NCBI GenBank assembly: GCA_012838685.1
Contig: DUOU01000269.1
Span: forward strand, 1 to 9,819
DNA from: Bacteroidota bacterium
GTDB taxonomy: Bacteria; Bacteroidota; Bacteroidia; Bacteroidales; VadinHA17
Reading direction: 5' to 3'
Length of the DNA: 9,819 bases
Position 1 is the first letter of the stretch; each line of letters begins with the position of its first letter. The position numbers were made by a program, and so were the translations under genes. Under the pieces are notes generated by a model that worked only from the letters and a program-made list of their open reading frames with translations, searched no databases and was not told the origin of the DNA. Below, one piece after another: positions 1 through 6,422 of this stretch.

Positions 1-764
1 CTGGAGAAGAAAATTTCTCCCTGTAAACCGTACCAGTTTCGACCAGCAAATGCGCCGGTCCGGATTTGAAGATATAAAGGTTTGTCATCAGGTGCAATTA
101 TCAGGTTCGGAGGAAGTTCCTCGTTAGGGTTATCTTGCAGGGCGTTTAATCTTATCAGATCGGTTTTAAATGTAGTATGCCAATTGTATAAAAGATTTTG
201 TGCTGATTCGGGAAATAATTCCTTTTTATGTAACGGGTGATACAGATGATCATAATATAGAGTTCCCAGATAATGGGAGGAGTCATCTTTATGTTCATAT
301 ACAGGAATATCTGCTACAAGGAATGTTGACGAAGAGAACCGGCCTTGTCTTTTTTCAATTTCAAATTTATTTATATGTATAGTATAACTTAAATTGCAAT
401 TATCATTTGTTTTAAATCCATTCATAATTGCTTCAGAAACAGGTTTTATCGTAAGTATCTCCTGGTCGACCGGTAAAATCAGAAATTTTTTCTTTGCCCG
501 GTACATAACAAAATTAGGAATTTCATCTCTGTTATCTATGATGTCTTTAATACACACCTGTCCGGCACTGAGAATAGAATCACCTTTAAAATCTATATAA
601 ATTGTGTCGGTCAGGAATTTCTGGGAATAGAGATCGTTATGGGAGAATAACGAAATAGCGCAAATAATACAGATTAGAAATCTGCAATTTCGTATCTGTT
701 GTAAACTATCATATATCTGACACCACGTTTTAGAACAACTATTCTTATCATGGTTATTAATCAA
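1..764 (-). CDS. Partial secreted protein of unknown function, C-terminus beyond the left edge
   Basis: The minus strand is open without a stop from 821 down to the left edge, so the gene continues outside the window. The frame encodes a hydrophobic stretch at about 640-683 (RFLICIICAISLF) followed by a polar segment ending YSQ, which looks like a signal peptide and cleavage region. The remaining 200 or so residues are rich in alternating hydrophobic and polar residues and in Tyr, Asp and Lys, which suggests a beta-rich exported protein. I do not recognise the family. The start is uncertain: no in-frame ATG precedes the hydrophobic segment, and the first in-frame ATG (504-506) would remove it. 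I used the TTG at 762-764 as a placeholder. An ATG at 710-712 lies in another frame, so a frameshift near the N-terminus is possible. No promoter consensus was found upstream. Coding is supported by the long open frame in AT-rich DNA and by the exported-type N-terminus. Confidence 0.6.
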   Translation of the reverse strand, partial: MINNHDKNSCSKTWCQIYDSLQQIRNCRFLICIICAISLFSHNDLYSQKFLTDTIYIDFKGDSILSAGQVCIKDIIDNRDEIPNFVMYRAKKKFLILPVDQEILTIKPVSEAIMNGFKTNDNCNLSYTIHINKFEIEKRQGRFSSSTFLVADIPVYEHKDDSSHYLGTLYYDHLYHPLHKKELFPESAQNLLYNWHTTFKTDLIRLNALQDNPNEELPPNLIIAPDDKPLYLQIRTGAFAGRNWYGLQGEIFFS

Positions 765-951
765 TTTATTGAACAAGCTATTAAAAAGATGCTTTATCAA
801 GTTGTATATTAACTTTTTTGTTTAGTGCCAAGTTAATAAAAAAGAGATTTCTGAATACCTATTGTCGGTTTTTTAAACAGGGATGTTCATAAATTATAAT
901 AAATATTGGTAATCAAACAGTTAAAACTCATTTGATTGGATTCTTATTTAT

Positions 952-1300
952 TCAATCTGTCATGTACCGCGATAGATAGCTTTTGATAATCTTTAATCTG
1001 GATTCAGTGTGTTCCATGAATGAATTACATTGTTTAAGATAGTCCAATATTACATTATAATCGTCTCCATAGATGTTCATGTGCTCGTTGCAGCATTGAA
1101 ATATAGGGTAAGGGATTGCTTTGTCCCGTCAATTTTCTAAGTGTCCCTATATAATCAACAGTAGGTATGATAATCTTTGACTGCCCATCTTTTACTAATT
1201 CTGTGTTCATCATAATTCTTGCAATACGTCCACTCCCATCAAGGAATGGATGAACTTCACTCATCACGAACATAATGAACGCAGCCTTTGCGTGGCAGAT
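952..1300 (-). pseudogene. Fic (Fido) domain protein remnant, C-terminal part, frameshifted
   Basis: Fic proteins transfer AMP or related groups to hydroxyl side chains of target proteins. The fragment has the catalytic motif at 1226-1252, HPFLDGSGR (family consensus HPFxDGNGR, with Ser here in place of Asn). It is followed by RIARIMMNTELV, KIIIPTV and PYISMLQRAHE, all typical of the Bacteroidota Fic C-terminal half. Between PTV and DYIG about three residues usual in the family (YRE) seem to be missing. Near 1073-1078 the reading frame shifts: the first frame stops at 1055-1057, while the family-like continuation IYGDDYNVILDYLKQC and a further tail run in the next frame to a TGA at 952-954. 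Homology begins only around 1300, so the N-terminal half, including the inhibitory and nucleotide-binding parts, is absent. It lies just downstream of tRNA-Asp. The truncation plus frameshift make it a pseudogene. Confidence 0.8.
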
Positions 1301-1317
1301 TCTGTGGCATAAAAGAC

Positions 1318-1340
1318 AAAACCCCTTGAAATTCAAGGGG
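1318..1340 (-). terminator. Rho-independent terminator after tRNA-Asp
   Basis: CCCCTTGAA (1322-1330) pairs with TTCAAGGGG (1332-1340). In practice this gives a stem of about 7 bp with a small AT loop. On the minus strand four T residues follow at 1318-1321. It begins 17 bases after the tRNA 3' end. A T run also follows on the plus strand (1341-1345), so it may work in both directions. Confidence 0.75.
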
Positions 1341-1357
1341 TTTTTAGGATATAGGGG

Positions 1358-1432
1358 CGGTGCGGACGGGACTCGAACCCGCGACCCCCGGCGTGACAGG
1401 CCGGTATTCTAACCAAACTGAACTACCGCACC
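1358..1432 (-). tRNA. tRNA-Asp (anticodon GTC)
   Basis: Read on the minus strand this folds as a complete 75-base cloverleaf without encoded CCA. The acceptor stem is GGTGCGG (1426-1432) with CCGCACC (1359-1365), and the discriminator base is G at 1358. The D stem is GTTC/GAAT, and the anticodon stem is CCGGC/GCCGG with loop CTGTCAC. The T stem is GCGGG/CCCGT with loop TTCGAGT. The anticodon GTC (plus-strand positions 1395-1397) reads Asp codons GAC and GAU. It is a stand-alone gene with its own promoter and terminator. Its 3' end faces the Fic remnant, and tRNA 3' ends are common integration sites. I saw no second copy of the tRNA 3' end in the window that would mark an att site. Confidence 0.97.
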
Positions 1433-1446
1433 GTTTTCAAGTGGGG

Positions 1447-1454
1447 CAAATATA
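1447..1454 (-). promoter_or_regulatory. -7 promoter element of tRNA-Asp
   Basis: The minus strand reads TATATTTG, a perfect match to the Bacteroidota primary sigma -7 consensus TAnnTTTG. It ends 14 bases before the tRNA 5' end, which would place transcription start about 8 bases before the mature tRNA. The -33 region is T-rich but has no exact TTTG at the best spacing. Confidence 0.6.
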
Positions 1455-1533
1455 ATCCTTTTTTGAAAACGAAACACAGAATCCAAAAAAAATTATATGT
1501 CAATAATTGTGAGCGCCTAACCGCCGCTATCAT

Positions 1534-1575
1534 AAAAAACTGTCCCTTCGGTCAATATTAAACCGGAAGGGACAG
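1534..1575 (-). terminator. Rho-independent terminator of the isomerase-like gene
   Basis: On the minus strand CTGTCCCTT plus CCGGT pairs with ACCG plus AAGGGACAG, giving about 13 bp with a single bulge around a short AT-rich loop. The stem spans 1540-1575 and is followed by six T residues at 1534-1539. It lies 27 bases after the stop of the gene at 1603, exactly where a terminator for that transcript is expected. Confidence 0.85.
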
Positions 1576-1602
1576 TAGGTATTATGAGAATAGTGAACTA
1601 TA

Positions 1603-2760
1603 CTAAATCAAAGCTTCCCTCATATAACGAATGCAAGTGGCTACCTCTTTGGGCGAGTTGGACCAAGCCGGAACAGGATATTCAAGCTCTACATCGCAGT
1701 GAATATAAGGATAGTTATCGCGAACATGCTGCAAAATTTCTCTGATCGGAGTTTCACCCTGACCCCAAACCTGGTTCTGATTGGAAGAAACCTCATTGGT
1801 ATGTCTGGTTTTATCCTTAAAGTGAATGCTGAGAATTTTTTCTGCAAAGTGGTCAATAAACTGGATTGGGTCAAGTCCCGGTGTAGCATATCCGGCACCA
1901 AAATAGTGGCCGCAGTCGAAATTGAGGCGGTTAGCGGGAGAGAAATTAAGCCAAGCTTCGATTTCGGATACCTTCATTGGAGCATACTGTGCATGGTTAT
2001 GGTAAGCCGCCAACATTCCGTTACGTTCAGCGGCCGGGCCCAAAAGTTTGCAGCTATCTTCGGAAGCTTCGGTACATATAGCCTTGGCACCGAACACTTT
2101 TGCCACACTGAAAGAGTAATCCAACAACTCGTCGGTGTTACCTGCCGTCCATTTGAATATGTGAACATTGATACCGGCATCAGTGAATTTCTTGGCGATT
2201 GCCGCCCATTTTTCCATCGTCGCGGGATCTTTGCGGAATGCCGCCAAATCTGCTTCATATTGGGCCTGAAGAGCTTTTTGCTCGTCTGTCAACTCAGGTT
2301 GTTGCATACGTGGCATACCTCCGGGAGCACCACCTTGAGGAGCACCTCCGGGAGCACCACCAGGTGCACCACCGGGAGCACCACCAGGTGCGCCACCAGG
2401 TGCGGGACCTGCGGGCATACCACCACCAAAACCTCTCTGTACAGGATTGGTGGGAGCGCCAGCCTCAGCTTCAAGTCCGGATCCCATCAGTTCAATAGAA
2501 CTGACACCGGCATCGATACATGCCTGTATGGTGGCATCCGAACCACTGACACCACGAAAACTATAGGTAATGGTGCCGCACTGAACACCGTTGAATTTTG
2601 AATTTGGTTTGCCATCGGCAGTTACCAGGGCATTTTTATAAGGATCTTGCTTGGCACCGCATGAAACCAATGATGGGGCCATAGAGGCCGCTGCGGCTAC
2701 AAGTGCCGCACTCCCCAAAAATCCCCTCCTTGAGATTTGATTGTTTTTTTCGTTTTTCAT
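1603..2760 (-). CDS. Exported xylose-isomerase-like TIM-barrel lipoprotein (sugar phosphate isomerase/epimerase family)
   Basis: The 385-residue product has a Tat signal (RR at 11-12 in SRRGFLG, a hydrophobic Ala-rich stretch at 17-29) ending in a lipobox LVSC with Cys34, so it is probably a lipid-anchored periplasmic or outer-membrane protein. The rest is the AP-endonuclease-2/xylose-isomerase-like barrel: YHNH at 253-256, FDCGH at 281-285, IHFKD at 312-316 and DVELE at 356-360. These are typical metal-binding and active-site positions in this fold. Such proteins act as sugar isomerases, epimerases, dehydratases or lyases; the substrate cannot be read from sequence. Odd feature: a Gly/Ala/Pro insert at about 99-150 built from GGAP units. 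I chose the ATG at 2758-2760 over an upstream in-frame ATG (2815-2817) because it sits just before the Tat motif and because the promoter would lie too close to the upstream one. It follows the oxidoreductase gene and has its own promoter and terminator. Confidence 0.88.
   Translation of the reverse strand: MKNEKNNQISRRGFLGSAALVAAAASMAPSLVSCGAKQDPYKNALVTADGKPNSKFNGVQCGTITYSFRGVSGSDATIQACIDAGVSSIELMGSGLEAEAGAPTNPVQRGFGGGMPAGPAPGGAPGGAPGGAPGGAPGGAPQGGAPGGMPRMQQPELTDEQKALQAQYEADLAAFRKDPATMEKWAAIAKKFTDAGINVHIFKWTAGNTDELLDYSFSVAKVFGAKAICTEASEDSCKLLGPAAERNGMLAAYHNHAQYAPMKVSEIEAWLNFSPANRLNFDCGHYFGAGYATPGLDPIQFIDHFAEKILSIHFKDKTRHTNEVSSNQNQVWGQGETPIREILQHVRDNYPYIHCDVELEYPVPAWSNSPKEVATCIRYMREALI
2320..2409 (-). 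repeat. In-frame 12-base tandem repeat coding GGAP units
   Basis: Inside the isomerase-like gene, units of about 12 bases (plus strand of the type GGTGCACCACCG, with third-base variation) are repeated some six to seven times. They encode consecutive Gly-Gly-Ala-Pro units at about residues 118-147. Neighbouring units share nearly identical codons, so copy number could change by slippage without shifting the frame. Confidence 0.85.
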
Positions 2761-2830
2761 TGAAATTAGATTTAGAATTATGATATTTTTTAAACGTATT
2801 AAACAGAATAATTTCATACAAATTTACACA

Positions 2831-2860
2831 CAAATTTACATATTTTCCCCATAAGTCAAA
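2831..2860 (-). promoter_or_regulatory. Promoter of the isomerase-like gene
   Basis: On the minus strand a -33 TTTG (2857-2860) is followed after 18 bases by the -7 element TAAATTTG (2831-2838), matching the Bacteroidota consensus at slightly short spacing. A second identical TAAATTTG lies 12 bases downstream (2819-2826) without a TTTG at proper distance. The leader to the ATG at 2760 would be about 60-65 bases. This suggests the gene can be transcribed apart from the upstream oxidoreductase gene. Confidence 0.55.
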
Positions 2861-2951
2861 AAAAGTTGTCACTTTAACCGCCATTAAAACTTTTGACCGG
2901 CCAAAAAATGTTATTATTCTCAACCGTTTTTTGATCCAAGCCATCCAACTT

Positions 2952-3026
2952 AGCGGATAACATCGGATGCTTTAAGGCTCATTTGGAATTACCGGCAGAA
3001 CCTTATCACATCCGAGTTATCCGGCT
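2952..3026 (-). other. Large imperfect RNA hairpin in the 3' region of the oxidoreductase gene
   Basis: Outer arms 2952-2969 and 3009-3026 form 17 pairs with two single-base bulges (a2962 and g3024). Inner arms 2973-2980 and 2998-3005 form 8 more pairs around a 17-base loop, with a 3x3 internal loop between the two stems. One inner pair is C-A on the plus strand but G-U on the minus strand, so the fold is better as minus-strand RNA. It starts 32 bases after the oxidoreductase stop. No T run follows on the minus strand, so it is not a standard terminator; mRNA 3' end stabilisation or processing is possible. Confidence 0.5.
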
Positions 3027-3058
3027 TTTATATATTGGATTTCAGGACAAATTATTTA

Positions 3059-4606
3059 TCACACTTCGAGATATTTCTCCCAGCCCTTACGATATTCGTA
3101 GTGGAAGTAATCATTCGCTTCGGGCAGGTTGGTTATCCTCATATTCTCTGCGTCATATTTCAGTGTCGTGTTGATCTGCTGGGACACAACGGCGATATTG
3201 GTAAGAAGCATGATCTCTGTCAGTTTAGCTGAAATTTCAAAATCATTCTTGGCCTTCCTGCCTTCAGTGATAGCCTCACAAAAATCGATGTAAACATTCT
3301 TTGGTCTTTCCAGCCATGGTTCCACGAAGAAACCGGGTTCATCGGGGATCAGTTCCGGATTGGCGCCATGCGTTCCGTGCATTATCATTCCTTTGTCGCC
3401 TATATACAAAGCCTCCCTAAGCTGGCGGCCATCCTCCAGTGAATATGGACGCGGCGGCTTCAAACCGCCATCCTGCCATGTAACAATAACCTCGGGAGAG
3501 GCGCCGCGGGCGGGGAATTTATAGGTTACCGACTCTCCCTGTGGAAGATAATCTTCACTGAATGGAGTCGATGTAGCCTGGATTTCCGTAGGCATCCCAA
3601 GGTTCAAGGCAAGAATTGGAGCATCAAAAGTATGGGCACCCATATCTCCCATCGCACCCGTTCCGTAATCGCGAAGGCCTCTCCAGTTAAAATGCACTGC
3701 CGCCGCGGCATAAGGTTTCATAGGAGCCGGTCCCAACCACAAATCATAATCCAGGCTTTTGGGAACCTTTTCTTCCTTTGGACGGGCCATATAACCCTGA
3801 GGCCAGCTCGGGCGGTTGGACCACATATGAACTTCCCTTACAAAACCAATTTTTCCTGACTGTATCCACTCTTGTGTCAAATATGTACCTTCAGTGTTAT
3901 GGCCCTGGTTCCCCATCTGGGTAACCACATTGAATCTTTTGGCCAATTCGGCGAGTTTTCTTGCCTCATAGATAGTTTTGGTCATCGGTTTCTCCACAAA
4001 CACGGCCAAACCGGCCGCCATGGCATAAGCGGCGATAACGGCATGTGTGTGGTCTGGTGTAGCAATAACAACACCATCAAGACTCTTTTCCGCATCTATC
4101 ATCTTGCGGAAGTCGGTGTACTGTTTGGCACTGGGATATCCTTTGAACATATGGGCCGCATAGTCGGTATCCACATCGCACAACGCATAGATATTACCAT
4201 ATTTTACCGTCAAACTATCGGCAGCTCCGGACTGCACGGCCGAGTTGGGATTAAAGCCCGCGGGCAACGTGCCACCAGCAGCAGCGGGCGCGGCAGGTGC
4301 AGGCTGAGGTGGCGCGAAACCACCTTGTGACGGGATGCCCGCCCAACCTTTCCTTTCAGTGGCCGCACGCCTGTATTCCTGTGTTGTAGGAACCTCTTTT
4401 GGCGCGATATTGCGGATATCGCCGCCACCTTGGGCAGCTATACCGATACCGGCAATGTTTGGAAGGTCACTGGGCGCCTTAAGGCCGGTACCCCCCATTA
4501 CATGGCGCGGAATTATTGTCAGACCCGCGGCGGTCGCCGCCGATCTGCCCAAAAAACTCCTCCTGGAAATACTGTTTCCCTCTTTTTTTGCTCTTGTGTT
4601 GTTCAT
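3059..4606 (-). CDS. Exported Gfo/Idh/MocA family NAD(P)-dependent oxidoreductase
   Basis: The 515-residue protein starts with a Tat signal (RR at 15-16 in SRRSFLG, then an Ala-rich hydrophobic stretch), so it is exported folded, probably with its cofactor. The Rossmann domain shows IAGIGIAAQGGG at 51-62, ALCDVD at 141-146, ATPDHTH at 182-188 and EKP at 205-207 with the usual catalytic Lys206. The C-terminal domain has the family segments WPQG, LWLGPAP, FNWRG, DMGAH (321-325) and YIGDKG (401-406). Family members oxidise or reduce sugar hydroxyls, often at C3. Odd feature: about 70 extra residues between the first and second Rossmann strands (about 65-135), including a Pro/Ala-rich stretch at 97-112. 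Start: a TTG at 4637-4639 is possible, but the ATG at 4604-4606 gives a normal Tat N-region and has GAAG just upstream. Together with the downstream isomerase-like lipoprotein it suggests a periplasmic pathway through keto-sugars or keto-glycosides; this pairing is an inference. Confidence 0.92.
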   Translation of the reverse strand: MNNTRAKKEGNSISRRSFLGRSAATAAGLTIIPRHVMGGTGLKAPSDLPNIAGIGIAAQGGGDIRNIAPKEVPTTQEYRRAATERKGWAGIPSQGGFAPPQPAPAAPAAAGGTLPAGFNPNSAVQSGAADSLTVKYGNIYALCDVDTDYAAHMFKGYPSAKQYTDFRKMIDAEKSLDGVVIATPDHTHAVIAAYAMAAGLAVFVEKPMTKTIYEARKLAELAKRFNVVTQMGNQGHNTEGTYLTQEWIQSGKIGFVREVHMWSNRPSWPQGYMARPKEEKVPKSLDYDLWLGPAPMKPYAAAAVHFNWRGLRDYGTGAMGDMGAHTFDAPILALNLGMPTEIQATSTPFSEDYLPQGESVTYKFPARGASPEVIVTWQDGGLKPPRPYSLEDGRQLREALYIGDKGMIMHGTHGANPELIPDEPGFFVEPWLERPKNVYIDFCEAITEGRKAKNDFEISAKLTEIMLLTNIAVVSQQINTTLKYDAENMRITNLPEANDYFHYEYRKGWEKYLEV

Positions 4607-4917
4607 TTCTTCAATGATTTTGAATGATTTATTAGACAAATAAACTTATAGAATAGAGATTTTATTCCCAAAATTACTCATATTTAAGTAGAAAACACAT
4701 AATAATTTATGATTTGGAATTAAAAAAATGTAAAAAAGTCGCTTCTTGTACCAAAGAGACCAGTAAATACAAGCTATCGGCATGTTATATCGCATCATCT
4801 TCACGCTTCTATTACGGTTTTCCGGCAATGTCGCCGACAAAAAATCCAAAACAGACAAAGAGGCCGATATGAAAAAACGTTCTTTTATGTTATGTTATAA
4901 AGCAAAAAAGCAACCTG
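4607..4917. other. Intergenic region between rsmD and the oxidoreductase gene
   Basis: AT-rich spacer of 311 bases. It holds the likely promoter of the oxidoreductase gene near 4669-4676. A 70-codon minus-strand frame (4646-4858) starts with TTG, has no recognisable features and is not called. No clear hairpin with a T run was found after rsmD. Confidence 0.6.
4669..4676 (-). promoter_or_regulatory. Possible -7 element of the oxidoreductase gene
   Basis: The minus strand reads TAATTTTG, which fits TAnnTTTG, 62 bases before the ATG at 4606. No exact TTTG was found 18-21 bases upstream, so the call is weak. Confidence 0.35.
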
Positions 4918-5454
4918 TTATTTCTTGACGAAAAATGAAAAGTTAACCCCGCCGTAACTCCTTCGTTCCACAAAACAGTCAACATCTGAAAAGTCCATTT
5001 TTTTTGAGTGTTCCAGGATAAACAATCCCCCCGTGTCGAGAACAGCCGAAGAGAGAACCATATTGGGTACCTCCGCGAACCACTTCAAATCGTACGGAGG
5101 ATCCGCGAATACCAAATCATAAGTCACATTGCATACCTTAAGATAGGCGTTGACATCGATATGAATGGGTTTGATGTTTTCAAAACCCACATCTTTTATC
5201 ATCTTTCTTATCCCTTTCACATACAGGCTTTCCTTTTCCACCAGATGAATCTCCTTTGCCCCGCGGGAGCTGAACTCAAAACTTATCGCCCCGGTGCCGG
5301 CGAAGAGATCCAATACCCTGATATTCTCAAAATCGAGCCTGTTGCCCAGAATATTGAAAAGTCCTTCCCTGGCGAAATCGGTCGTCGGCCTGGCTTTGAA
5401 GCCTACCGGCAGTTCAACCCTCCTACTCCTGTATTTTCCCCCAATTATCCGCAA
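4918..5454 (-). CDS. rsmD: 16S rRNA guanine(966)-N2 methyltransferase RsmD
   Basis: RsmD uses S-adenosylmethionine to methylate N2 of G966 in 16S rRNA of the assembling 30S subunit. At 178 residues it has the normal family length. It opens with the family N-terminus MRIIGGKYRSRR, then ARPTTDFAREGLFN (21-34), the cofactor-binding motif I VLDLFAGTGA (47-56) and the catalytic DPPY (118-121). The start is a TTG (5452-5454) that aligns with the family's first residue. No in-frame ATG exists just upstream. The start overlaps the end of the DUF3822 gene by 10 bases, so translation is probably coupled, which could compensate for the weak start codon. No clear terminator follows. Confidence 0.95.
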   Translation of the reverse strand: MRIIGGKYRSRRVELPVGFKARPTTDFAREGLFNILGNRLDFENIRVLDLFAGTGAISFEFSSRGAKEIHLVEKESLYVKGIRKMIKDVGFENIKPIHIDVNAYLKVCNVTYDLVFADPPYDLKWFAEVPNMVLSSAVLDTGGLFILEHSKKMDFSDVDCFVERRSYGGVNFSFFVKK

Positions 5455-6287
5455 TTGATCAATGAAAAAAGATTGATATACCTGTGAAGAATTTCCTCGT
5501 TAAAAACATAGCTGAAAGAGAAGTTTCCGGCCGGACCGATAAACATCACCGTCTTGATATATTCCGAAAGCAATGAATATAATTCTCCGTTTTTTCTGAC
5601 AAATCCGGAACAATAGAGGGGAATTTCATTCGAAATACCGAGTGTCTTATAAACTTTGAGCAAAAAATAGAGAACGTCGTTGGGCGACCTGTAGCCGTAA
5701 CTATTGCAGAGTTTCAATGTTTCATTCGATACGGCCGAAATTGTGACAAAATCTTTCCCAACAAATAAATATACCGAATCAACCGACTTTTTTTTAGAGT
5801 AAAACAGCACGTTGTAGACAAATGGCTTTACAAAATGTACGGGAGGTTGTCCCGGTACAAGTGTTTCAGCCAGATTGGCAATCTCCCCATCAACGGCGAA
5901 CAGAAGAAAAGCATCCGGATCATCAAGCCGGTTTGCCAAAATAACCTCATTCTCCCTGGTTTTATGGCTCAGGCCAAAGAGTTGCTCTTTTTTCCCGGGA
6001 TCCATGATGGGAGCCGGAACAAGGGAGTATTTTGACGATGAGACCCCTATCCTGACGTGCTTATATCTTCTCTCCAAAAACTCATCTTCAAGAAGGATGT
6101 TTTTAATCTCCTCATAGGAAAAACGATGGCCGCTTTCAGGTTCAAACGATCTCAACAATATGTATTTTGCCCTTAAGTTGTCCATAATGGCGAACGCCAG
6201 CTCTTCCCTCCCAATCCGCATCAGGAGAGAGTAATTTCCGGTGGCGTTGATATCCAAAGTTTCGTCGAAGAGCTCAAAAAAAGGCAT
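5445..6287 (-). CDS. DUF3822 family protein
   Basis: A 280-residue soluble protein with no signal peptide or membrane segment. I assign it to DUF3822, a Bacteroidota family of unknown function, from its N-terminus (FELFDETLDINATGNYSL), its length and its position directly before rsmD, which is a usual arrangement in this phylum. The frame extends upstream to an ATG at 6351-6353 (302 residues). I prefer the ATG at 6285-6287 because the family motif begins there and because a -7 promoter element at 6306-6313 lies inside the longer version. The gene overlaps rsmD by 10 bases and diverges from the helicase gene. The function is unknown; the coupling to rsmD suggests a link to ribosome or RNA metabolism, but that is only inference. 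Confidence 0.8.
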   Translation of the reverse strand: MPFFELFDETLDINATGNYSLLMRIGREELAFAIMDNLRAKYILLRSFEPESGHRFSYEEIKNILLEDEFLERRYKHVRIGVSSSKYSLVPAPIMDPGKKEQLFGLSHKTRENEVILANRLDDPDAFLLFAVDGEIANLAETLVPGQPPVHFVKPFVYNVLFYSKKKSVDSVYLFVGKDFVTISAVSNETLKLCNSYGYRSPNDVLYFLLKVYKTLGISNEIPLYCSGFVRKNGELYSLLSEYIKTVMFIGPAGNFSFSYVFNEEILHRYINLFSLINCG

Positions 6288-6305
6288 ATCCAGATAATAA
6301 TAACG

Positions 6306-6313
6306 CAAATATA
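6306..6313 (-). promoter_or_regulatory. Likely -7 element of the DUF3822-rsmD operon
   Basis: The minus strand reads TATATTTG, a perfect match to TAnnTTTG and identical to the elements before tRNA-Asp and mntA. Transcription would start near 6299, about 12 bases before the ATG at 6287. The -33 region lacks an exact TTTG. Confidence 0.45.
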
Positions 6314-6354
6314 AAAAAACTGAACGTCTATTTGCACTATTTAGGCCGAACATA

Positions 6355-6386
6355 TTTGTATAAGAATGGGTTTACGACTATTTTTG
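6355..6386 (+). promoter_or_regulatory. Promoter of the helicase gene
   Basis: TTTG at 6355-6358 and TATTTTTG at 6379-6386 are separated by 20 bases, matching the Bacteroidota -33/-7 consensus in both boxes and in spacing. Transcription would start near 6393, about 30 bases before the proposed TTG start. Confidence 0.65.
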
Positions 6387-6422
6387 ATCCGTTTTCATTA
6401 ATCAACCCTACATATTTTAAAG

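Noticed and set aside
200..600. Two short plus-strand frames (200-382 and 394-600)
   Set aside because: They lie antisense to the longer minus-strand frame that has a signal-peptide-like N-terminus.
1699..2601. 300-codon plus-strand open frame across the isomerase-like gene
   Set aside because: It is antisense to a well-supported gene and is kept open by the 12-base repeat; its translation is Thr/Ser/Cys-rich with no recognisable family.
3872..4330. 152-codon plus-strand frame inside the oxidoreductase gene
   Set aside because: It is a shadow of the Gfo/Idh/MocA gene with no promoter or domain of its own.
4646..4858. 70-codon minus-strand frame upstream of the oxidoreductase gene
   Set aside because: It begins with TTG, has no family resemblance, and a likely promoter for the next gene lies within it.
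5008..5487. 159-codon plus-strand frame across rsmD
   Set aside because: It is antisense to rsmD, whose motifs are unmistakable.
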